Shown one piece after another: positions 42,187-51,209 of a stretch of 53,049 bases of DNA. Origin of the DNA: Bacteroidales bacterium (lineage in GTDB: Bacteria; Bacteroidota; Bacteroidia; Bacteroidales; UBA932); contig JAHHQQ010000014.1 in NCBI GenBank assembly GCA_020026275.1, forward strand, positions 1-53,049. Reading direction: 5' to 3'. The notes under the pieces are model-generated. The model saw only the letters and a program-made list of their open reading frames with translations. It searched no databases and was not told where the DNA came from. Position 1 is the first letter of the stretch, and each line of letters opens with the position of its first letter. The position numbers were made by a program, and so were the translations under genes.

Positions 42187-43317
42187 CTACAATCTGGCTG
42201 TAATCTTCTTGACGGCAACATCTTTCCAAGCCTTGAAGTCCCCTGCTTTGATATGCTCCTTGGCTTTCTTGACGAGATCGAGATAGAAAGCAAGGTTGTG
42301 TTCGCTGGCAATCATGGCAGCGAACATTTCTCCTGCCACGAAAAGATGACGTAGATAAGCTTTGGTATAATAGGTATCCACGAACGAAGCGCCGTCCGGA
42401 TCCAATGGTGAAAAATCATTGGCCCATTTTTTATTGCGCATATTCATGATTCCGTTCCATGTAAAGAGCATCCCGTTGCGTCCGTTTCTGGTCGGCATGA
42501 CACAATCAAACATATCTACACCTCTTTCAATGCCTTCCAGAATATTGGCAGGAGTACCTACTCCCATCAGATAGCGCGGCTTGTCATCCGGCAGGAGCGG
42601 GCAGACCAGTTCCAGCATTTCATACATTTGCTCCGTAGGCTCTCCCACTGCAAGACCACCAATTGCATAACCTTCACGGTTGAAGGACAAGGCATGTTCA
42701 ACAGCTCTTTTTCTGAGTTCAGGATAGACACATCCCTGTACAATTGGAAAAACAGTCTGGCTATGACCATACAGAGGTTCTGTCTCGTCGAAATGCCGGA
42801 TATATCTTTCCAGCCAAGACTGAGTGAGTTCCAATGATTTCTTGGCATACTTGAAATCAGCATCACCAGGACAGCATTCATCCAGTGCCATCATGATGTC
42901 GGCACCGATAATACGCTGGGTATCCACATTGTTCTCTGGTGTGAAGATATGTCTGGATCCGTCAATATGGGATGCAAAAGTACACCCATCTTTGGTCAGT
43001 TTACGAATCGGGGTCAGGGAAAAAACCTGAAAGCCACCGCTGTCCGTCAAGATGGGACGATCCCATGAAATGAACTTGTGCAGACCTCCAGCCGCCTTCA
43101 GAGTCTCCAGTCCCGGACGCAGATAGAGGTGATACGTATTTCCCAATATGATCTGAGCTTCTATATCTTCCTTCAGATCTCTATGATATATTCCCTTTAC
43201 CGAACCGACGGTTCCCACCGGCATGAAAATCGGAGTTTCAATCTGGCCATGGTCTGTGGTAATGATACCGCATCTTGCACTAGACTGAGGGTCTTGAGCT
43301 ATTTTGACAAAATCCAT
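42187..43317 (-). CDS. tgt: tRNA-guanine(34) transglycosylase
   Basis: 376 residues. The active-site blocks are ILTDSGGFQVFSL (nucleophile region), GGLAVGEP and DMFDCVMPTRNGRNG. It exchanges guanine 34 for a queuine precursor in tRNAs for Asp, Asn, His and Tyr. The usual zinc ligands (CxCxxC...H) are missing: the matching stretch reads DFSPLDPDGASFVDTYYTKA. From memory this holds for other Bacteroidota Tgt proteins, so activity is not excluded. ATG 43317 is used; the upstream frame to 43347 overlaps the promoter. Confidence 0.95.
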   Translation of the reverse strand: MDFVKIAQDPQSSARCGIITTDHGQIETPIFMPVGTVGSVKGIYHRDLKEDIEAQIILGNTYHLYLRPGLETLKAAGGLHKFISWDRPILTDSGGFQVFSLTPIRKLTKDGCTFASHIDGSRHIFTPENNVDTQRIIGADIMMALDECCPGDADFKYAKKSLELTQSWLERYIRHFDETEPLYGHSQTVFPIVQGCVYPELRKRAVEHALSFNREGYAIGGLAVGEPTEQMYEMLELVCPLLPDDKPRYLMGVGTPANILEGIERGVDMFDCVMPTRNGRNGMLFTWNGIMNMRNKKWANDFSPLDPDGASFVDTYYTKAYLRHLFVAGEMFAAMIASEHNLAFYLDLVKKAKEHIKAGDFKAWKDVAVKKITARL

Positions 43318-43335
43318 AGTATTCCTTTTAGTCTT

Positions 43336-43343
43336 CAAATATA
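43336..43343 (-). promoter_or_regulatory. -7 element for tgt-lptG-dut-murF
   Basis: TATATTTG on the minus strand, 18 bases before the ATG. It is divergent to the -7 box of the nucleoside transporter. Confidence 0.5.
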
Positions 43344-43366
43344 GCAAAAAGTTATAGAAATTCTCG

Positions 43367-43374
43367 TATATTTG
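43367..43374 (+). promoter_or_regulatory. -7 element for the nucleoside transporter
   Basis: TATATTTG, followed by an A/T-rich leader of about 45 bases. Confidence 0.5.
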
Positions 43375-43426
43375 TCATTCACTTTCGACTAATTAACGAA
43401 TAAATAAATATTAAAACTTCTTTATA

Positions 43427-44719
43427 ATGAACAATAAGTCAATTAAATTCAGATTGATTCTGATGAACTTCATACAGTGGGCTGTATGGGGTGCCTATCT
43501 GACTTCCATGGGAAACTTTCTGGCAAGAGTTGGCCTCGCCGAGAAGATTGGACTTTTCTATGCCATGCAAGGTATCGTTTCCATCTTCATGCCAGCCATT
43601 ATGGGCGCTTTGGCAGACAGAATGATTTCCGCCCAGAAACTTCTGGGAATCTGTCATGGTCTTGCAGGTCTATTCATGATTGGAGCCTCCTTCTATGCTC
43701 TAAATGCAGGAGATGATGTTGCCTTCGGGCCTCTTTTCACTCTCTATTCCCTAAGTGTGGCGTTCTATATGCCAACCATCGCCCTGTCCAACTCTGTCGC
43801 ATTCAAGATTCTGCTCAAGACCGGTCATGATACCGTCAAAGATTTCCCCCCTATCCGTGTATTCGGCACCGTCGGTTTCATTGCAAGCATGTGGACAGTC
43901 AATTTCGTACAGATCGGTGGTCTGCAGATGCAGCATTCTCTCTATCAGTTCATGCTTTCCGGTATTCTCGGTCTCATTATGCTGATCTACTGCTTCACTC
44001 TGCCTGACTGCCCTCCTGAAAACAGGGGCAAGAAAGTCACTGTCTCCGACATCTTCGGTCTGGAAGCTTTCAAATTGTTCAAGAACAGACAAATGGCCGT
44101 CTTCTTTGTCTTCTCCATGCTATTGGGTATCTGTCTGCAAATCACCAATGGTTTTGCAGGTCCCTACATTTCCCACTTCAGTTCTCTCCCTGAATTCGCT
44201 GATAGTTGGGGTGCCAACAATCCAAACGCCTTGATTTCCATTTCTCAGGTTTCTGAAACATTGGGAATCCTCTTGATTCCTGTAGCCATGAAACTTTTCG
44301 GCATCAAGAGAGTGATGCTCATCTCCATGATTGCCTGGGTTTTCCGTTTCGGTCTTCTCGGAACCGGAGATACCGGATCTGGTATATGGATGTTCATTCT
44401 GTCCATGATAGTTTATGGTGTCGCATTTGACTTCTTCAACATCTCTGGAGCTCTCTACGTTGATTCCAGAACCTCTGAGAAGTTCCAGAGCAGTGCCCAA
44501 GGTCTGTTCATGTTGATGACCAACGGAATCGGCGCGACAATCGGAACTCTTTCTGCCCAAGCTGTCATGAATCACTATGTTTACAACCCGCTTGCTGGCA
44601 ACTTCCAAGCGGACTGGCAGACTCCATGGTTCATCTTCGCCGGCTTTGCTCTGGTAGTGGCCATTCTCTTCGCCATCTTCTTCAAGAAGCCGAAAGAGAA
44701 TGAACCGGTCATCATGTAA
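43427..44719 (+). CDS. Nucleoside permease, NupG-like major facilitator
   Basis: 430 residues, twelve predicted spans. The N-terminus IKFRLILMNFIQWAVWGAYL is typical of the nucleoside:H+ symporter branch, with MGALADRMISAQKLLGICH in the first cytoplasmic loop and FPPIRVFGTVGFIASMW. It probably imports nucleosides with protons, supplying the salvage enzymes (hpt, adk) and using products of the secreted 5'-nucleotidase in the same window. Monocistronic, with a terminator 41 bases downstream. Confidence 0.88.
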   Translation: MNNKSIKFRLILMNFIQWAVWGAYLTSMGNFLARVGLAEKIGLFYAMQGIVSIFMPAIMGALADRMISAQKLLGICHGLAGLFMIGASFYALNAGDDVAFGPLFTLYSLSVAFYMPTIALSNSVAFKILLKTGHDTVKDFPPIRVFGTVGFIASMWTVNFVQIGGLQMQHSLYQFMLSGILGLIMLIYCFTLPDCPPENRGKKVTVSDIFGLEAFKLFKNRQMAVFFVFSMLLGICLQITNGFAGPYISHFSSLPEFADSWGANNPNALISISQVSETLGILLIPVAMKLFGIKRVMLISMIAWVFRFGLLGTGDTGSGIWMFILSMIVYGVAFDFFNISGALYVDSRTSEKFQSSAQGLFMLMTNGIGATIGTLSAQAVMNHYVYNPLAGNFQADWQTPWFIFAGFALVVAILFAIFFKKPKENEPVIM

Positions 44720-44759
44720 CTTATTTTCCTTGAATATAAAATTCGCTTGGACAAAACTG

Positions 44760-44798
44760 AACCCCGAAAGTCAGACAAAAACTTCCGGGGTTTTGTTA
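44760..44798 (+). terminator. Terminator of the nucleoside transporter
   Basis: AACCCCGAAAGT and ACTTCCGGGGTT, one mismatch, then TTTTGTTA. Confidence 0.87.
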
Positions 44799-45034
44799 TA
44801 CACGACATCACAGATCTTCTCCTAGTATATATGCAATATTTTCATCAAAAATCTGTCATTTGATTTCAAATGATTGGTATTCAATAGTCTGATGAGTCAT
44901 GGAATGCTATTGGCAATGATTTGGCAACCTATCTTCCGCAATGATATACAACACTTTGCATAACTCGAACAACCTATTGCTACAGGTAAGGGCATATCGT
45001 GAGAAAAAAGAATTTTCTCTCCTAAATTTTTCGT

Positions 45035-45067
45035 AAAGCCGTCTGTTTAGTTGGGGCGGCTTTTTTT
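45035..45067 (+). terminator. Orphan terminator
   Basis: AAAGCCG (45035-45041), CGGCTTT (45057-45063) and a run of seven T. No plus-strand gene ends here, so an unrecognised small RNA or a lost gene may lie upstream. Confidence 0.65.
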
Positions 45068-45325
45068 CTGTTTATTCCATTCTTTTGATGAAATGAAGCC
45101 TCCGAGAAGAATGCGTTGTTCCATTTGCAGGAGTGGGACAATGTGGAGCTGTGCTGGTCAGGTGGGACAGTATAGAACAATGTAGGTTACATGCGGGACT
45201 GCATGGGACAATGTGAATCAGCGGAGAGCAGCGTGGTGAAATGCGGAGAAATGAAGCGGTTCCTCAAAAGAACTCGTGAAACACATCGGCCGCTGCAATA
45301 GCGAAAAGATCAAGCTGAGGCTGGA

Positions 45326-45360
45326 TGGAAAAGGCCCGGTACAATACCGGGCCTTTTCCA
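45326..45360. terminator. Strong symmetrical hairpin, likely terminator
   Basis: TGGAAAAGGCCCGGT and ACCGGGCCTTTTCCA, a perfect 15-pair stem around ACAAT. No T-run outside the stem, but the CCTTTTCC inside it may serve. Confidence 0.6.
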
Positions 45361-45548
45361 AGCTAAGAATGCCTCTTGATCAAGATTAACTGTCAAACTT
45401 TTGGAAGGCATATCAAATACCGAGCTTCACTGCCTTCCAAGAAGGCATCCTGATCAATATTGACCAAACAACTTCTGGTTGTCAAATCAAGATGATTTCC
45501 CTCTTCTTATTTATTGATTGAGGACGGAGACCTCTCAAAGACTTCAGA

Positions 45549-48500
45549 CTAATACTCGTCCCAAGCCTTGATCTGAATATCGTCAATGCTCATCGCACAG
45601 AAAGCGCGGATGAAGGCGACTGCCAGACGAGCGTTGGTAAATAGCGGAATATTGAAATCAATTGCCGCACGACGTACCTTGTAACCATTGTCCAACTCCT
45701 CATGTGAAAAGTCCTTCGGAATATTAATGACCATATCCACCTGCTTGTTCTGAATCAGTTCCAGAACTGGGGTGAAGCGACCCTTGAAATTAGGGTTCTC
45801 CACCTCACTTGGCCAGAGGACACGATTACATGGAATGCTGTTCTCAATGAAATATTTGTAGGTGCTTGCTGTAGCGTAAAGTTCGTAACCTCTCTGTGCA
45901 AGCAGCTTGCAGGCATTGAGCATATCTGCTTTCTGGAGAGCGTCACCTGTAGACAGAAGAATTCTCTTCTTAGGGATATTGTTGCCGACAGAAAGCACAG
46001 ATTTCAACAGCGCCTCGTTCAGGTCATCACCGACACAGCCCACTTCACCGGTAGAAGACATGTCCACACCCAGCATAGGGTCAGCTTCTTCCAAACGTGC
46101 GAAAGAGAATTGGGAGGATTTGACACCTACATAGTCCAGGTCGAACGCACTCTTCTGCGGTGCAGATGGGTGGAGTCCCAGCATTACCTTGGTAGCCAAC
46201 TCGATGAAGTTGATCTTCAGGACCTTGGAAACGAATGGGAAACTTCTGGAAGCTCTCAGGTTACACTCGATCACCTTGATCGCATTCTCCTTGGCAAGGA
46301 ACTGGATGTTGAACGGACCGGAAATATGAAGAGCACCTGCAATCTTGCGGGCAATCTTCTTTATTCTTCTGACAGTCTCCACATACAATTTCTGAGGCGG
46401 GAACTGGATGGTGGCATCGCCTGAATGGACACCAGCATATTCGATATGCTCAGAAATCGCATAAGCAATGATTTCGCCATTATCGGCAACTGCATCAAAT
46501 TCAATCTCCTTACATCTGGAAATGTACTGGGTAATGACAACCGGATGCTCAGGAGAAACATTGGCAGCCAATGAAAGGAACTGACGCAATTTTTCTTCGT
46601 CATAGCAGACGTTCATCGCAGCACCTGAAAGGACATAAGACGGGCGGACCAGAACAGGGAAACCCACTTTCTGGATAAACTGGTCCACTTCCTCCATGGT
46701 GGTCAATTCCTTCCACTCCGGCTGATCGACTTCCAACTGGTCGACAATGCTGGAAAACTTATGTCTGTCTTCCGCATTGTCGATGTCCTTGGCCTGAGTA
46801 CCCAAAATTGGAACATGGTTGGCATCCAGACGCATGGCCAGGTTGTTTGGAATCTGACCGCCCACGGATACGACTACGCCATGAGGATTTTCCAGTTCAT
46901 AGATATCCATCACTCTCTCGAAAGTAAGCTCATCAAAATAGAGACGGTCGCACATGTCATAGTCTGTAGAGACGGTCTCAGGGTTGTAGTTGATGAGGAC
47001 ACCGCGATATCCCTGCTGACGGATGGTCTTCAGACAAGTTACGGAACACCAGTCAAACTCTACGGAACTGCCGATACGGTAGGCACCGGAACCAAGGATA
47101 ATGACTGATTTCTTGTCGTTTTCATATACAATGTCATTGTAAGTGCCGTTGTAGGTCAAATACAGATAGTTGGCAGAAGCGGCAAATTCACCGGCCAGCG
47201 TATCGATCTGTTTTACAACAGGGACAATGCCCAATGACTTACGGTAGTTTCTGACTTTGTCCTGAAGCTCACGCAAGTGCTCATTGTCCTTGTAGATGGC
47301 TCTCTGAATCTGGAAATCAGAGAAACCCTGCTGTTTTGCCAGTCTGAGCAGGTCTGCAGGAACTTGCTCCACCTCAGAATACTGAGCCAGGTCGTCAAAG
47401 GTCGTCACCAGGTTCTCGAGTTTGTTCAGGAACCATTTGTCGATCTTAGTCAGATCATGGATCTGGTCTACAGTGTAGCCGGCCTGATGCATTGCCTTGG
47501 AGATGACGAAGATACGTCTGTCTGTAGGCTCTCTCAGCGCCTGGTCCACATCCTCCACCTTGAATTCCTTGTTGCCGACGAAACCGTGTGCACCCTGTCC
47601 GATCATTCTCAGACCTTTCTGGATGGCTTCCTCGAAGGTACGTCCGATGGACATGACCTCACCGACAGATTTCATGCTGGAACCGATCTTACGGGAAACG
47701 CCGTGGAATTTGGAAAGGTCCCAACGAGGAATCTTGCAGACCACATAGTCCAATGCCGGCTCATAGAAGGCAGGAGTGGTCTTGGTCACAGAGTTCTTCA
47801 ATTCGAAGAGGCCGTAACCGAGTCCCAGTTTGGCGGCGATGAATGCCAGCGGATAACCGGTTGCCTTGGAAGCGAGGGCGGATGAACGGCTCAGACGGGC
47901 ATTCACCTCGATGACCCTGTAATCCATGGAATCCGGGTCGTAAGCGAACTGTACGTTGCACTCACCGACGATTCCCACCTGACGCGCGATTTTCAGTGCC
48001 AGCTCTCTCAAGAAGCTGGAGTCTTTGTTGGTCAAAGTCTGGCAAGGAGCGACCACGATACTCTCTCCGGTGTGGATTCCGAGTGGGTCGAAGTTCTCCA
48101 TATTGCAGACTGTCAAGCAGTTGTTGTATTTATCACGAACTACTTCGTATTCAATTTCCTTCCAACCCTTCAGGGATTTCTCGACGAGTACCTGTGGAGA
48201 GAAGGAGAAGGCTTTCTCGCAAAGTTCCACCAACTCCTGCTCATTGTCACAGAAACCGGAACCGAGACCACCCAAAGCGTAAGCGGCTCTGACAATCAGT
48301 GGATAGCCCAACTTGGCAGCAGCTTCTTTAGCCTCAGCAAGAGATTCGGCTGGATAGGACTTGATTGTCTTCACACTGATTTCGTCCAACTTGCCGATAA
48401 ATAATTCCCTGTCCTCCGTATCCATGATAGACTGCACAGAAGTACCGAGCACTTTGACATTGTGCTTCTCAAGAACTTTGGTACGATACAATTCGACACC

Positions 48501-48791
48501 ACAGTTCAATGCAGTCTGTCCTCCAAATGAAAGGAGAATACCCTGAGGATGCTCTTTCTCAATGACTTTCTCAACGAAATACGGAGTGACCGGCAGGAAG
48601 TAGATCTTGTCTGCGACGCCTTCGGAGGTCTGGACGGTTGCAATATTAGGATTTATCAGCACTGATTCGATACCTTCCTCTCTCAATGCCTTCAGGGCCT
48701 GGCTTCCAGAATAATCAAACTCTCCGGCCTGACCAATCTTAAGTGCACCGGAACCCAGAATTAGAACTTTCTTTATATTTTGGTCTCTCAT
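45549..48791 (-). CDS. carB: Carbamoyl phosphate synthase large subunit
   Basis: 1080 residues, the normal length for CarB. It starts KKVLILGSGALKIGQAGEFDYSG, has the first ATP-grasp half (IVRAAYALGGLGSG), the second half starting VIILGSGAYRIGSSVEFDW with LVRPSYVLSGAAMN, and a C-terminal MGS-like allosteric domain (GRFTPVLELIQNKQVDMVIN). It makes carbamoyl phosphate from bicarbonate, two ATP and ammonia, for pyrimidine and arginine synthesis. Its ATG overlaps the carA stop (ATGA). Confidence 0.97.
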   Translation of the reverse strand: MRDQNIKKVLILGSGALKIGQAGEFDYSGSQALKALREEGIESVLINPNIATVQTSEGVADKIYFLPVTPYFVEKVIEKEHPQGILLSFGGQTALNCGVELYRTKVLEKHNVKVLGTSVQSIMDTEDRELFIGKLDEISVKTIKSYPAESLAEAKEAAAKLGYPLIVRAAYALGGLGSGFCDNEQELVELCEKAFSFSPQVLVEKSLKGWKEIEYEVVRDKYNNCLTVCNMENFDPLGIHTGESIVVAPCQTLTNKDSSFLRELALKIARQVGIVGECNVQFAYDPDSMDYRVIEVNARLSRSSALASKATGYPLAFIAAKLGLGYGLFELKNSVTKTTPAFYEPALDYVVCKIPRWDLSKFHGVSRKIGSSMKSVGEVMSIGRTFEEAIQKGLRMIGQGAHGFVGNKEFKVEDVDQALREPTDRRIFVISKAMHQAGYTVDQIHDLTKIDKWFLNKLENLVTTFDDLAQYSEVEQVPADLLRLAKQQGFSDFQIQRAIYKDNEHLRELQDKVRNYRKSLGIVPVVKQIDTLAGEFAASANYLYLTYNGTYNDIVYENDKKSVIILGSGAYRIGSSVEFDWCSVTCLKTIRQQGYRGVLINYNPETVSTDYDMCDRLYFDELTFERVMDIYELENPHGVVVSVGGQIPNNLAMRLDANHVPILGTQAKDIDNAEDRHKFSSIVDQLEVDQPEWKELTTMEEVDQFIQKVGFPVLVRPSYVLSGAAMNVCYDEEKLRQFLSLAANVSPEHPVVITQYISRCKEIEFDAVADNGEIIAYAISEHIEYAGVHSGDATIQFPPQKLYVETVRRIKKIARKIAGALHISGPFNIQFLAKENAIKVIECNLRASRSFPFVSKVLKINFIELATKVMLGLHPSAPQKSAFDLDYVGVKSSQFSFARLEEADPMLGVDMSSTGEVGCVGDDLNEALLKSVLSVGNNIPKKRILLSTGDALQKADMLNACKLLAQRGYELYATASTYKYFIENSIPCNRVLWPSEVENPNFKGRFTPVLELIQNKQVDMVINIPKDFSHEELDNGYKVRRAAIDFNIPLFTNARLAVAFIRAFCAMSIDDIQIKAWDEY

Positions 48792-49864
48792 AGCTTACTG
48801 ATAAAATGTTCAATCAAAAATGATGTTTCGGTTTCACCGATCTCTGCATCCGGATAGAACAGGACACCGCAGAACGGCTTGGAAGAATGTCTGATACCTT
48901 CGTTGGTACCATCATTCATATTGATGAACCAAGGCTCCCAGCCCGTTCCCAAAGTGGAATCGTCTATTGAATAGCCGTGATTCTGGGAAGTGATGATACA
49001 TCTGTTCATGCCCACAATCCTCACTGGCTGATTATGGCTTCTGTGTCCATATTTCAACTTGTAGGTGGAAGCGCCGGCCGCTTTGGCAAGCAGTTCACAG
49101 CCCATACCAATTCCAAAGACAGGTTTGTCTCCTTGAAGAGCAGCGGCAATATGATTGACCGTTGCCTGACAGGATTCAGGATTGCCCGGACCTGAAGAAA
49201 TGAGCAGTCCGTCATATTCCGAAGTACTGAAATCATAATCCCAAGGCACACGGATCACCTGCACTCCCCTGTTGACCAGACATCTCATCACATTGTGCTG
49301 GATACCGCAGTCAACAGCCACGACCTTCTTTTCGCCATCACCATAAGTGACAGGTTCCTTACAGCTGACAATGGCCACTTGATTGATTGTATTCGGATCC
49401 GGTACCGGAAATTCCTTTATACCGCCATCAGGTACAATGACACCGAGCATGTTGCCATTTTCTCTGATGACTTTGGTCAGCTCCCTAGTGTCTATTCCGT
49501 AAATTCCAGGTATTTTCTGCTCCTTCAACCATTCGTCAAGACTCTTTACAGCATCCCAGTGGCTGTAATGATACGAATAATCGGAGATAACAAGGCCACG
49601 AACCCATATTTTCTCCGATTCAAAGTTTTTAGAAATACCTTCAACTGTAAGTCCTTCATCAGGAACTCCGTAATTACCTATCAAAGGATAGGTCACACAT
49701 AAAATTTGTCCAGAATAGGAGGGATCAGTCAAGCTCTCTGGATAACCGACCATTGCAGTTGAGAAAACAACTTCCCCATCGCATGGCTTATCGTATCCGA
49801 AAGACCAGCCTCTGAATTCCATTCCATTCTGTAAACGAAGCGTTGCTCCAATTCTTTTTTCCAT
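48788..49864 (-). CDS. carA: Carbamoyl phosphate synthase small subunit with lost glutaminase triad
   Basis: 358 residues. The N-terminal CarA domain (FSTAMVGYPESLTDPSYSGQ, GIYGIDTRELTKVIRENG) and the glutamine amidotransferase fold (LLISSGPGNPES, YKLKYGHRSHNQPV, ITSQNHGYSID) are preserved. The catalytic residues are not: the motif that is normally GICLGH reads GIGMGC (nucleophile position is Gly253, codon 49106-49108 GGT), and the normal HPEA reads YPDA (Tyr337, Asp339). In E. coli numbering these are Cys269, His353 and Glu355. The subunit should therefore not split glutamine but may still structure CarB. ATG 49864 agrees with the promoter at 49888-49919. Confidence 0.93.
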   Translation of the reverse strand: MEKRIGATLRLQNGMEFRGWSFGYDKPCDGEVVFSTAMVGYPESLTDPSYSGQILCVTYPLIGNYGVPDEGLTVEGISKNFESEKIWVRGLVISDYSYHYSHWDAVKSLDEWLKEQKIPGIYGIDTRELTKVIRENGNMLGVIVPDGGIKEFPVPDPNTINQVAIVSCKEPVTYGDGEKKVVAVDCGIQHNVMRCLVNRGVQVIRVPWDYDFSTSEYDGLLISSGPGNPESCQATVNHIAAALQGDKPVFGIGMGCELLAKAAGASTYKLKYGHRSHNQPVRIVGMNRCIITSQNHGYSIDDSTLGTGWEPWFINMNDGTNEGIRHSSKPFCGVLFYPDAEIGETETSFLIEHFISKL

Positions 49865-49887
49865 TGGGATAGATATTTTGATTCTCG

Positions 49888-49919
49888 CAAAATTATATAA
49901 AAAAGGATGTAATTTCAAA
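49888..49919 (-). promoter_or_regulatory. Promoter of carAB
   Basis: TTTG (49916-49919), 20-base spacer, TAATTTTG (49888-49895) on the minus strand; transcript start expected near 49882, giving a leader of about 18 bases. Confidence 0.75.
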
Positions 49920-49961
49920 CTTGTCCGAGAAATTTATTCCACTATTTTTCCATAAAATGTT

Positions 49962-50957
49962 TTATTGTGCGCCGAACAGCTGGACGAAGTAATTTTCGAC
50001 GCCCGGAAGGGTCGCATCTTTCAGCAGCACCCTCTTTTCCGCATCCAGCAGGAACAAGGTCGGTATGGCCTTGAGGTCGTACACTTCGTTCTGTCTCAGA
50101 CGGCCTTCCTGGTCCCAAAGGCAGATCCAGTCTTCCGGAATCATGTCCTTGGCGCGTTCCCAGATGTCGGGCGACTGGTCCACATAGACCGCCACCACTT
50201 TGAGCTGAGCCTTGACCGGTGCGGAGTTCAAGACGGCTGAAGCCTTGAGATAGGCCATGCTTTCATCGCAGCCATGACAATCCGGATTGAAGAAGACGAC
50301 GAGTGTATAGGGGCTCATGACCTTGTGCATGCGGACGTTCCGGCCGCTGCGGTCTCTGGCCACGAAATCATTGGCGACGGTTCCTCTACGGTTCATCTGG
50401 ATGAATTTCAGCTCCAGTTCCGCCTGGAACTTTTCGGAATCCAGTTCGGAGGCATGGGCTATGATGAAGCGACAGACCGGCTCGTACAGTTCGTCGTTGC
50501 GGATCGGGGAATTCGGGTCCATCAGCAGCAGTTTGAGCTTACCGAGGAAATAAGCGCTGACTTCCTCATGTGGCTCCGTCTTCTTGAGCAGCGCATCCAG
50601 GGCGGCGACTCCCTTTTCCAGAGGCAGCTGCTCCAATATACCTATATATTCTACGATCGCCCGGCTGTTCCGGCTGATCATGGTGCTGTCCGTCATGTCC
50701 AGATTGTCCCAAAAATGCCGGGAAATGAATTCTGCCTGCGCTGCCGGTTCCTGCAGATAGGAAGGAACGCTCGGCACTGTGAACTCTTCCGCCTTCAGGG
50801 CGGCGGAACCGGTCTTGCGGTTTTCCTGGAGGACGATGGAGGTTTCGGCATCGGCCCCTCCGATCACTTTCCTGGTGGAATTCCGCCGGCCGCAGGCCGT
50901 CATCAGCAATATGCTTCCTGTCAAAAGGAGCAGGATCCTAAAAAATCTTCTTTCCAT
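49962..50957 (-). CDS. Thioredoxin-like lipoprotein (DUF5106/TlpA-type)
   Basis: 331 residues. A lipobox (LLMTAC, Cys22) anchors it. A helical region resembling DUF5106 (about 60-190, with FISRHFWDNLDMTDSTMI) precedes a thioredoxin-fold domain (about 195-330) with the redox motif CHGC in VVFFNPDCHGCDESM and the cis-Pro loop KAIPTLFLLD. It is probably a periplasmic thiol-disulfide protein, a kind common in Bacteroidales envelopes. Partner unknown. It stands alone between carA and the divergent mnmE. Confidence 0.85.
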   Translation of the reverse strand: MERRFFRILLLLTGSILLMTACGRRNSTRKVIGGADAETSIVLQENRKTGSAALKAEEFTVPSVPSYLQEPAAQAEFISRHFWDNLDMTDSTMISRNSRAIVEYIGILEQLPLEKGVAALDALLKKTEPHEEVSAYFLGKLKLLLMDPNSPIRNDELYEPVCRFIIAHASELDSEKFQAELELKFIQMNRRGTVANDFVARDRSGRNVRMHKVMSPYTLVVFFNPDCHGCDESMAYLKASAVLNSAPVKAQLKVVAVYVDQSPDIWERAKDMIPEDWICLWDQEGRLRQNEVYDLKAIPTLFLLDAEKRVLLKDATLPGVENYFVQLFGAQ

Positions 50958-51209
50958 ATATCTATCTGGACATAAACATTTCGCATATGCGGGCCCGGCT
51001 GTCCGTACTCAAGTGGGCTTTCCGTCCTCTTCGCGACAGGTGCACCGCACACGCTTTCTTTTCATCAAAGATAAATATTATTTGCCGGATTGCAGAAAAA
51101 TATATACTTTCACTATCGTATTGATGGGCCGGCACGGCTGATTCCGACAGGGCTTTTCCTCATGAGGAGTCCCTTCCGCCACTCCTGCCGCCCCCAAAAT
51201 GTAACGGCT

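Larger units (their letters stand above)
44799..45548. other. 750-base intergenic region with orphan hairpins and degenerate repeats
   Basis: No convincing gene. It holds a hairpin GAGAAAA/TTTTCTC (45001-45019), an orphan terminator (45035-45067), spaced copies of GGGACAATGT or similar (about 45135-45215), a strong GC-rich hairpin (45326-45360) and two related 26-base segments (45365-45390, 45439-45464) whose differences fall mostly at third codon positions on the minus strand. Confidence 0.6.

Noticed and set aside
44884..44970. 23-codon ORF MSHGMLLAMIWQ... before the orphan terminator
   Set aside because: No promoter or initiation signal and no conserved character; kept only as part of the intergenic description.
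49864..49918. Longer carA start (18 extra residues)
   Set aside because: The carA promoter elements (49888-49919) lie inside this extension.
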